Below, piece by piece: positions 46,901 to 56,572 of a stretch of DNA of 64,000 nucleotides. Origin of the DNA: Lepidodermella squamata (lineage: Eukaryota; Gastrotricha). How positions within the stretch are numbered: the stretch's first letter is position 1; each line of letters opens with the position of its first letter. The notes under the pieces were generated by a model, which worked only from the letters and a program-made list of their open reading frames with translations, was not told the origin of the DNA and made no database searches. Both the position numbers and the translations under genes were made by a program. Location of the stretch: NCBI GenBank assembly GCA_047495785.1, contig JBLDXI010000001.1, forward strand, positions 4,402,001 through 4,466,000, read 5' to 3'.

Positions 46901-48201
46901 TTTGATATCCGCTATAAGACCACCGAAAACACGACCAGAGACTTGTAGACCAGGTGGGAGATGGACTCCGTAAGGGTTGATTTTAGGCTCATCTAGTAAA
47001 GCTGAAGCTTCCTCTGTATCCAGCTCCTTTTCGTAATCTATCGCCTTTTTCCTCTCATCTTGCTGTCCAGTTGACTTAGGCGGGCCTAGTCTGACTTTAG
47101 GATCCCATTGACCAGGAGCCAATATGGTTGCGTGATCCGTAAAATTACGAATTCCCAAGAGTAGATCAGCTTTCGAGTTCGATGTTCTCGCCACAGTTTG
47201 GAAAACGCTGTCAGATAAAGCCGCCGCGAGTACTCGGCCTACTTCACGCAGCAAGTTGACGCGTTGAAGAGGTCCCAGCAAGACCACGACGTATTTTACT
47301 GGGGTTTTAACCTCAGTTAATTCTTCGACTGGAACGCCTGGGATATCGTTGCTTTGGCGCAGGAACATGAAAAGAGGTTTATCGAGGAATTCGACTGCGC
47401 CAACTAGAATCGCAGCACCCTCGGCAGAATCCTCTAGTTTTCGAGCGAAATGCTTATTCACCTGAAAATTCAGCTTAATAAAGGCTTTCAATAGAAATTT
47501 CATCGCTAACCCTTTTCCCAGCTGGTCTGACCGAAACCTCGACGCTAGGCTCCTTCTTCACACCCAATTGATGACTAGAAACGTGTGGATCTATGGACGA
47601 AATTAGTCATGAATAAGATGGACACTGAATTCTTTACCCCTCTGAAAAGTCTCTTTAGCTCCTCGAATGGCTTCAAAGAAATGCACATGCTTCGACGTGA
47701 TAGTTAAATGTAGTTTTGCCTTATTATCGTTATTAAGATTAGCATGTTCAGCCCCAGCATTCGCAATAATCGCTGCATAAAAAAAATGGATGATCAATGA
47801 TTTCAGCATTTAGCTTCAAATAGAAATTTACTTGCTAGCGTGTTGATGTTTTGAAAATTGTTGTCGAAAAGCACGACGCCGTTCGTTAAGAGATGCTGCA
47901 GGCACGAAACAGCTTTACCGTCAAAACTGGCAACATGAGGGGTTGACCATCGACCGCCATCGATATCAGCAACCTCCTCGTACTTGACATATCTCGCAGT
48001 TTCTACCCATCGATTCGCAAGAAGTTCTTGCATCTCACAGAAAATCTGTGGAGGGTCTTCCGAGAGTTGAAGCAGTTCCCGAAGATGACGAGATGGCTCG
48101 TAACTGGACGCCTCTTCATCACCACTGTCGGCATCTGCGTTTTTAAACATTTTCGTCGCCAAAATGAATGAGGTAGTAAAAACGTCGCTCTCTATCATCA
48201 T
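43949..48201 (-). CDS. SLC4-family bicarbonate transporter, gene C
   Basis: Second member of the tandem SLC4 array. Exons, 5' to 3': 48201-47832, 47772-47638, 47590-47511, 47461-46623, 46570-45865, 45813-45473, 45418-45346, 45295-45050, 44155-43949. They sum to 2997 nt (998 aa). Alignment with gene B favours the Met at 48150 ([10 protein letters not shown]), giving 981 aa. Features: [100 protein letters not shown] and LDDIMPPF near the C-terminus. The splitting of regions that are single exons in gene B (for example introns at 45419-45472 and 46571-46622) shows intron gain or loss. Its last intron carries a CCGAAGTT-rich inserted element. Confidence 0.95.
44179..45008. mobile_element. 830-bp CCGAAGTT-rich element in the last intron of SLC4 gene C
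   Basis: The left end CGTTCACAAACTGCTTCGGA is mirrored by the right end TCCGAAGTTAGTTTGTGGAC (44988-45007), an imperfect inverted repeat of about 21 bp. TCCGAAGTT or its complement recurs many times near both ends, the subterminal-repeat layout of hAT- or CACTA-type non-autonomous elements. No transposase frame. The family is not identified. Confidence 0.7.
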
Positions 48202-49979
48202 TTTTCAAAAGAAATGAAACACATTTAAGTTGAAGCTCGAGGGGTGGTTAAAAAATCAATAGAGTAAACACAGAATACGTACTGACCACTTACAGCTGGT
48301 TTCCTCCCTAGCTAAATCGTAAGAAGCTAGCTAAATAAACATATAATCTAGGGGTCTATGGGAAGTTGTAAGTCAAGTGCGACCGACAGACGTTATTATA
48401 TGGTTCATCCTCTTTGACAATAGTACTCAGCCTTGCCTGGGAGAATGCTTGCTCAGAACGAGAAAAAAACGAGCGTAAAGCAAACATTGAACTTGATAAC
48501 ACAACAAATCTCGTTGTATTTGTCGAGAAAAGTTTAGTGTGCATGTTATAGCGAGTGAGTGATAAAACGCCCCGTTTTGTCGTGAGTTGTGCCATCTCGG
48601 CCCGGGAGTATCTATGGCTGCGAGTGAGTTTTTATGCCATCAATGGCCGTGTTTCTGCTACAAGGTGACGTCAATGCGAGTCTTTCACAAAAATAGATGA
48701 GCAGACAGATCGATAGCGCTCAATTGAAAAAGTGAATTGGCAGGCATTTTGTAGCTACTTGAGCAATTTAAACATGGAGAAATTAAAAGATAATAAGATC
48801 CCGCCAGGCCGGCTTATCAAGGATAAGTGCGCAGACGATTTTAGCAATAAAAATGATAAGACAAGGACGGATTCTTGTTATCTCAAAATACAAAGTGTCC
48901 CATTTCGTCGAGGCGTTCCCCAGGACGGCTTAGAGCCTATAACGATCTGTCTCTCCTGCGTTAAAATTGAAACATCCAGGTACCCATTTCGGAAAACCAT
49001 CTTCAGGTTGCAGGTTGAAAGTAACTTGATTTTTCAAGGTAACTTTATCGTTGTCAGTCATAAGTCATTTGCGCTGCAACTAAAATTGACTAGTACATCA
49101 AAAGCCGAACTGAGTTGAACCGGATGAAAATTTCGCCATGAATTAATGTCACTATGTAAAGCCAATAGTCATTGACCAGCAACCAGCAACAAATCGGTCC
49201 AAGCGAGCTCAAGGTAGGAATTGAATATTGAGGTATTTTATGCTAATATTCCCCAGTTCCCCAGTTTTTAAAACCGAAAAATATGCTCCTAAGTAAAAAT
49301 AAGGAGTGCAGCGCCATGTATGCACGTATTGGACTAAACAGTTACTAGCATATTGCAAAGTTTGCCGATTTTTTTGCGAAAAAACCACTGCAGTCGCCAC
49401 GGCATTTCTCACGCCGCAAAAAAACCGCTGACCAAAGTCTTATCAGCTGCTTTCAGGCTATACGATGACCATGACCAGCGTTCCGTGTCTGGATCAAATC
49501 CGAAATCCGAGCCAAAAAAATTGGTCTATCCTGTACAACACCCCCACAACTTGTGGCCAAGATCTCATCAGTACAAAACTAACAACAACCGTTGGTTTTA
49601 CAGCTTTATTTCATTATAATCTCGCGTCATTTTTATCCATACACTTAGGATTTTACACATAGGAGTAATAAGTAATATAATTTAACGGTGCTATCTAGCG
49701 AGTAATTAATGTAATAGGAAGGTATCTTATCAGCCATTTCCCAGGCGGCGTGTCGCGAGTAAATTGGAATGCACCATCAGCTGGAAGTTTTCCAGAGTCT
49801 AGCCGATTTTCGTAGAGAGAAATGCATAAAAAAGCGTCAAAAATACTGTAGTATCACTTTACGAAATACAAAATAACCGGAGGGCAAAAATACAATACTG
49901 AAAATGGCAGGCATTGAAGTGAGATTAATCTATACAATTGTTTAACAGTTTATTACTAATGTATCTGATAGGTTGCTGC
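48202..49979. other. intergenic region between SLC4 genes C and D
   Basis: About 1.8 kb with the presumed gene C promoter at the left. A 128-codon plus-strand frame at 48732-49118 has ordinary intergenic composition and no motif, so it is not called as a gene. Confidence 0.45.
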
Positions 49980-50084
49980 TTATTCATCGACTGTATTCTC
50001 TTCCGTTAGTTTCCTCATCATTAAGGGTGATCCATCAGCAGCTGTGGTAGTTACTCTCGTCTGATAACTCTGCGCCTGTAAACT
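49980..50084 (-). CDS. possible alternative last exon of SLC4 gene D
   Basis: A TTTTGCAG acceptor precedes a 34-codon frame starting SLQAQSYQTRVTTTAADGSP and ending with NTVDE and a stop. Its phase fits a donor within the preceding tail exon, for example CGG|GTTACG at 50348. This would replace the last 26 residues of the tail with a different C-terminus. It is a prediction only and no transcript evidence is available here. Confidence 0.35.
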   Translation of the reverse strand, partial: SLQAQSYQTRVTTTAADGSPLMMRKLTEENTVDE

Positions 50085-50269
50085 CTGCAAAACAAGAATT
50101 AAGCAAGAAATTTAGTTTGAGACATAAAAGACCAAGATTTGTACTAGTCTATTAGGGTTTTGCTATTGTGGTAAAGGGGTAATGTAGCTATTAGGGTCTC
50201 CTTCACCAGAAATACCTCTGGGGTTCACTGATTCTATTATTATTTGACGCTCTTTTTAGCCGAAGAGAA

Positions 50270-53200
50270 TCATATATTCCAGATTTGAACTTCTTCCTCT
50301 CGTTTTCCCGATCGACCAGAGAGACGAAATCTGACAATGTACGTAACCCGATCCCGAGTTTCCGACAGGGTGCGGACAAACTGCCCAGTCGCAGTGGACA
50401 AAGCGGAAATAGAACGGCCCCTGTATTGAGTAGCAGCGGGCTGTTCTCTTTGACTTGTCTGGCGACTATCAACTAGGGAGTTTTCTCCGATGGTGTTCTC
50501 AGAACTCCAACCAAGCGGAGACCGAGTGATTGTCACAACTTCATGCATTTTCGGATCCTTATTCGGTTCCACTTCTTTCTCATCTTTCTCTTTCTCTTTC
50601 TCTTTTTTATCTTTACGCTTGAAGCATCCTCTCTAGAGTTGCAATTTCAGAAGATTTTGTTTCGGTATTTTACGAAATTTACGAGCTTACCTTTCTCCTA
50701 TTCATGACTATAGAGTCTGAATTAGGGACTCGGGGCAGTTTGAACGGCGGCATGATTGCATCTAGGTAGTACAGCTCTTCGTTGGTAAACACGTAGTCCA
50801 AAGCTTTGCGTATGAACACCATGACAACGAGCTATAAAATATGCATGACCTAATTAATTAGTAAAAGCACCGAGTAAATCTCGTATAAACAAACCATTAG
50901 CGGGAACAGCATAGATACCTCTTCGATTTCTTTGAGAATCCACAGGACGGCGAATGACAGCAGCTGAATAAGCGTAAACAAATGGACTCGCGCGAGGCGC
51001 ACGTGTTTTAGGAACGGATAATCTGGCTGATACTTGGCCGGTGTGAGGAAAAGCATGAGGCGGTGGTAGTTGTCACAACCACGCAGTACATTACACCCCA
51101 TGTAAAGAAAGCATCCGTACAGAACGGGCATAGGAATCAACTATAATATAGAATAATCGAGGAGCACAGAAGTGAAGGTAAAGACTTACAGCAAGAAGGT
51201 TCCTCAGCAGAATTGAAAGGCCAATCATTGTAAAAATCAGAATTCCTGTCACCCTTTGCTCCCTTAGACCGAGAAATTTCGGCTGTTCCCCTGGTGCTGC
51301 AGCTTCTGACTCTTGCTTCAAACTATTGACATGGCCAATAGCTAGAACTGTAGCCGCTACTAGCCAGGTTATTCCAAAAAGAGAGCAGATCACGATTTCA
51401 ACGGTAACTATGAACAGGTCAAGGTGGTAGCCGAATCCTTTCTTCAGCAAATGCTCCTTCCTATTGACGATAACTGTTGTGATTTGATGGTCCATGAACA
51501 GGAGTATGGAGGCCAAAAGACCGAACGGGAATCCGAGTGGGATGCTCCAGAATGGATTGTCTTTGATTATAGGAACCAGCCAGGGCCGGTCAGGATTTGT
51601 TGGCTAAAATCAAAAGATCTAGATGCAGCGCTTTTAAAGAGAAATTACCTACCCTGAATTCACTGGGCACTATGAGTTTCATTGTCGGAAGCCCGCAGAA
51701 GTAGTCAGCAAGGACCATTAGGAAGACAGTAATTGAAACAGCGAAATCACTGATGTTTACCCTAACTCGAGTAGGGAAGTAAGGCTGGAAGCGAAACTCC
51801 TTCAAAAATGACGCCAGTAAGAATGTCCCGATGAAAAGGAGTAGGGAGAAGAAGAAAACATCAGGAACTGGCAGGTCTCTACCGCATCCATATCCCTTCC
51901 CGTCACAGTGGTCCCAATTTAAACAAGACTTGCTGTCAAGATCTTCACATCTCGGGATCAGAAAAGGTGTTGCAGTCGTCGCATTTGACAGTTCACTCGA
52001 ATCAGTAGTCGAAAATACCCACTGAGTTGTATAGGCGACTTTAGGAGTCCATCCAAGGATTGAAGTTCCATTCTGACTCTTTTCCGCCTCTTGAAACTCC
52101 AACAAGGATTCATTCTTCCAAACACAGTCGCAAGTGTAATTATGAGGTGGGTGGAAATCAACCGGGTCGTGTTTGTAAAGTTTATAAACTGACTTGATAG
52201 ATTCGTAAATGAAAATTGTTGCAATCAGGGCGGCGAAATTATCCTCAGTGAATCTGGTGATGAAGCAAACCATAAAGGATAGATCGAACATTACAATGAC
52301 CAGCATGATAAAAGCCATCCACACTCCAACCCAGAAACGGAATTCCAAAAACTGGAGATGCAATCGTCTAATTGGATTACAAGTGCATAAATTCAATGAT
52401 TTTTCAAGTGTAAAATTTACTGGCACATGCTATACAGCAGGCGTTCGAATACAAGGACTGGTCCAGTGCTACTTATGATATTCAACGGCTGCCCAGAGAA
52501 TAGATGGTAGATAACTCCATTGATTGAAGCCGATACAATCGTTTCAAACGCTGCCTATGAAAAATGAAAGCTGAAATCAGCCAGAATGCCTAAGTACTTC
52601 GAACTAACAATATTATTTCCTGTAGATTCCCCCATCAAGCCACCAAATGAGACCATTTGAGTTAGGATGATGAAGAATAGGAACAGTACGGAAGCCAAAC
52701 ATTGGATTGATATGCCGTCTTTGAAGTCGCTCAAGAAAAAGGGAGCTTTTCTCTTAATATCCGCAATTAGACCGCCAAATACCTTTCCTGTATATTGCAG
52801 ACCGGGCGGCAGCTGAACAGCAAAAGGATCGACTTTGGGCTGGTCAAGTAAATGAGCGTCAGTCTCTGCCTCTAACTCCGCCTCGTAATCTGCAGCCTTT
52901 TTCCTCTCATCTTGAGTTGCGACTGTCTTGGGAGGGCTCAGTCTAACTGAAGGGTCCCACTGGCCTGGAGCAAGGACAGTCGCGTAGTCTCCAAAGTTTC
53001 GTAAACCAGCTATGATATCGGCTTTGGAATTAGCAGAACGAGCAACGGTTTGAAAAACGAAATCTGTCAAAGCCGCCGCCATAAGACGTCCTGCTTCTCT
53101 CATAGCTTCCAGTCGCTGAACTGGCCCGAGGATTAGGACGATATACTTGAGCGGAACATCGACCTCGGTCAGTTCAACAATGGGCTGGGCTTCTACGTCA

Positions 53201-54013
53201 TTGGCGTGGCGCAGAAAGACGAAGATAGGTTTTTGAAGGAACTCAACGGCTCCAACAAGAATAGCTGCGCCTTCGGCGGTTTTCTCCAATTTGTGAGCAA
53301 AATGTTTGTTAACTCGCTTGCCCTGCTTGACAGCGGCATCCTTACTCGGAGCCGTTTTCACACCAAGCTGATGAGTCGATACATGTGCATCTAGATTCAA
53401 GGAAAGAAAGTGAGATTTAAAGGAAAGTAAAGGGCGCAGCTTACTTTTGTGAAAAGCCTCCTTTGCGCCTCTTATAGCTTCGTTAAAGTGTAAATGTCGC
53501 GCAATGATAGTGCCAATCAACACATCATGGGCCGACTCTGGGATAAGTCCATTTTCAACCGCCTCGACAGCAATTATATCTAACAAAATATGCATAAAAG
53601 ATTCCCGTTAATGAGGATGATTTTTTCTTACCTGCAAGTTTGTGTATATTGACAAAGGAGTGGTTGAAAACGCAAATTCCATGGTGCAATAACCGGTGAG
53701 TGATAAAGAATGCCTTTCCACTGAAACTGGCTACATGCGGCACAGACCATCGACCTCCGTCTATATCTGCGACCTCTTCATATTTGACCCATCTCGCCGT
53801 TTCGACCCATCGATTAGCAAGGAGTTCTTGCAACTCACAGAACATTTCCGGCGGTTCATCGCTGGATTCGAAAAATTGCCGTAGTCTTTGAACAGCTCGA
53901 GGCGTTTCGGCCTGTTGCGATTCGGAGTCGAAGTTGTGTTCCGTCGAGGAAGACGCCCTACCACCGTAAGTGTCCGCTGAAGATGATACCTTTCTAATTG
54001 CTTGCGATGTCAT
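50270..54013 (-). CDS. SLC4-family bicarbonate transporter, gene D, with long charged tail
   Basis: Third tandem SLC4 copy. Exons, 5' to 3': 54013-53632, 53579-53445, 53390-52609, 52554-52421, 52367-51653, 51603-51190, 51140-50895, 50831-50691, 50632-50270. They sum to 3312 nt, 1103 aa. The N-terminal domain has [13 protein letters not shown] and [20 protein letters not shown]. The membrane domain has [66 protein letters not shown] and [14 protein letters not shown]. After LDAIMPPFKLP it gains a 120-residue tail beginning RGCFKRKDKKEKEKEKDEKE that genes B and C lack. This is probably a cytosolic regulatory or anchoring segment. The acidic LDDIMP motif reads LDAIMP here. Introns are 49-63 bp. 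A piggyBac-type MITE lies about 250 bp upstream of the start codon. Confidence 0.93.
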
Positions 54014-54261
54014 TCTCGGCTTAGTCAGAGTTAATCACAAATAATAATCTAGACACAAATTGGTATTTTTGATTGCACTGTGAAACCGTCCGAGGTTACG
54101 CATCAATGGCATTTCAGTGGCTGGTGTTCCGCATGACTTCTATAGCCTAATTATTAGCATTCGGTAAACAAGTAATTTAGAACTCCTTGTTTCTCCCATT
54201 TAGTGCTATCGGTGTTATTTTTTTAATTGATCAATTTGTAACTTGTCGTCGTGTTATTTAA

Positions 54262-55039
54262 CCCTTTCATGGCGGAATTATTTATCTGCGGTAGAAAAAA
54301 TATTTGAAGGCAGTTCTAGGGGTTTTAGAGGGCCCTGGTCACGATTTTGAAACCCGTTTATCTCTATCTATTACCGTTAAGGCTGTACAAAAACTGGCCG
54401 AAATCGTCCTATCAGCCCAGCTGATTTCAGCAGATTTTTCAAACTCCCTAATTTATGTGTCAGCTGCCTTCAGCTTTGGAATTTTAGATTATAAATTACT
54501 CCCATGAATGTCCCCAAGATTCTCCCTCACTCAAATCGCCGAAAACATTCAGAGTAAAAAAGTTTCAGAGGCTCAGCATTCAGATCTGAATTCAGCTTTT
54601 CCAGTTTTTGCTCGCGACAGTTTTTGCAGCACAAAAATCACGCACTCCGCCTGTATGAGTCCTGGCGGATAGGACGATTTCGGCCGGTTTGATTAAATCT
54701 CAATAGCGTCGTCATTTTTAATTTCCAACTCGAAAAAATTTAAACAGAGGTCAATGAGACTATGGCGGACACGGTGGTATTTTTTGTCGGATCAAAACAT
54801 GATCAGAAACCTATGAGATTTCAAGCTGAAAAAAATCGAAATTTCAATGTCAGGTTGACTATTTTCAAATTGCTTGTATGTCCTGACCATGCAAGATAAG
54901 TGTGTCCTGGTCTCAAAACATTGTAGCCAACATCGAAAAGCAATATTTCTCAAAAGGGCGATCAAAAATTCATCGAATTCAATTTTCTGTGAATTTTCAA
55001 AGTCGAAATTCCGAAATCGTCCTTCCCGCCGTGAAAGGG
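54262..55039. mobile_element. 778-bp piggyBac-type MITE with TTAA target-site duplication
   Basis: The left end CCCTTTCATGGCGG and the right end CCGCCGTGAAAGGG are inverted repeats with one mismatch over 14 bp. Both are directly flanked by TTAA (54258-54261 and 55040-55043). TTAA duplication plus CCCTTT-type termini is the hallmark of the piggyBac superfamily. No transposase frame, so non-autonomous. It lies immediately upstream of SLC4 gene D and could affect its promoter. Confidence 0.85.
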
Positions 55040-55631
55040 TTAAAGCAAAGATACTCGGCCAGTCAAGTAGCTTCGAAGGGCGATCGATGCTACGCGGTGT
55101 CATTCGATCCATGCGCGGCTACCAAGCTACAACCGCTCGGTATCCAACACGAGTTAGAGGCAATTCATGAATAGGATAAGCATGAAAAGCTACTTATTTG
55201 AAAACAATAGCTTGTCTAAACACGAGGTTTTCACAACTCAGATGAAAATGATAACTTATAATTCGTGGTTTAAGTTTTTAAATGGCTTAGAACTTCAAGA
55301 CTGATGAAAAGACAAGAAAAGTAAATTATTCAAGACATAAAGTTCACAGGTGAGACCTGAATCCAACTACTAAAAATACGAGAACATGACTTACAACAGG
55401 AAATTAAAGCCTGGTACCACATCCGTCTTTAGTCAGCACAAAGTCTGAAACGACTTCTCACATCCTATCATTTGGATAACTTTGATTGCGTATCCAGATT
55501 GGTTCATCTACTGGTACCACGTTGGAACCGATCGACATGGCTTCTCAGGAATTGGAGATTTCGTCTGGTTCCCACTAGGAACCCGCTCAATTTGTTGGTA
55601 CCAATTCGGTACCATCACGGAAAATTCTTGA

Positions 55632-55805
55632 ATGAAATTTTCTTTCAACCATTTTATGACATTTTTTCTTTTGCTAGTTGCTCTTTTACCAGTGGCAGCA
55701 ACTATCGACGTTATAAGTGGGTATTATATCAAGAATATCGACAAAATGCCGACACCGTCTCGCATGGCAGAGTTGCGACGTTACCACCACCTGCCCCGAC
55801 ACTAG
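55632..55805 (+). CDS. possible 57-aa secreted peptide
   Basis: Short open frame starting with a strong signal peptide (MKFSFNHFMTFFLLLVALLP, then VAA) and a mature part of about 34 residues ending YHHLPRH. It contains RMAELRRYHHL with a dibasic RR but no cysteines, so a peptide precursor is conceivable. No family recognised. A GTGGGT donor-like site after ATCGACGTTATAA could mean that the signal peptide is the first exon of a longer gene. There is no promoter evidence beyond the signal peptide itself. Confidence 0.4.
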   Translation: MKFSFNHFMTFFLLLVALLPVAATIDVISGYYIKNIDKMPTPSRMAELRRYHHLPRH

Positions 55806-56572
55806 TCTTCTTCTCTCCCTTATATTTGCGAAATAAAAATTTAATAGGCACGAGCGTGTTATAAAAACATGCGAGCCATTGATTGGCCGCACGCTGATAC
55901 TTACTTGCATGGGGCTAAAAACAACTATACTAGGTAGACAAATAAGCAACGTTGCCAGGGCGCGAGGCCATTGTTATAGGCATATCAAACAAGGCGAGAA
56001 GCACAGAAAATCGAATCTTTTTTGAGAGGCGCCGCTTGTTGTAAACGCACACAGATGTAGCTGTGATGCAAAAAAATCATCACCGCAAAAGTGATGCCAA
56101 ATTACGGGTGAATTTGGCTGATTTTTCTCATGACACGCTCTTCAAATAAATTTTAATTAAACCCTAGATATTTTCGATAAAAATGTCATTTGCGCTGATT
56201 TTCGAATAATATACGCTATTTAGATCTATGATGGCAACGACTACAGCGGTGCTTGGTAACTAAAAGCCCATAATTCTTTCACAGTGGTCCAAGTTTTGTT
56301 GAGAATTTCTATGCGAAATGGTCTGTTAAGTTAGGTGGATGATTGCTGATTTCATAAATAGCAATTTTCTGAAATTTTCAGCTATCATCCCAAATTCAAT
56401 GCTTCAACGAAAATTTGCGGATAGAGTTTTTGAATTGCAGTGGTCAATTTAAAATAAATTTAAATTTCTTTCTAGATGAAAAACAGATTATTGCATACCT
56501 GAGCCGTCCTTTACTCGTGTTATTCTCCATTTATTATTTTGTGTTCTAACCTGGGATTTGCTCGTCATCAAA
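55806..56572. other. intergenic region, no gene recognised
   Basis: About 770 bp between the putative peptide and the Gln/Ser-rich gene. AT-rich, with no motif or repeat that I can support. The promoter of the gene at 56573 should lie here. Confidence 0.4.

Noticed and set aside
48732-49118. 128-codon plus-strand frame between SLC4 genes C and D
   Set aside because: No signal peptide, domain, biased codon use or splice context; composition matches intergenic DNA.
54304-54507. 67-codon frame inside the piggyBac-type MITE
   Set aside because: Too short and without DDD-transposase motifs; random frame in a non-autonomous element.
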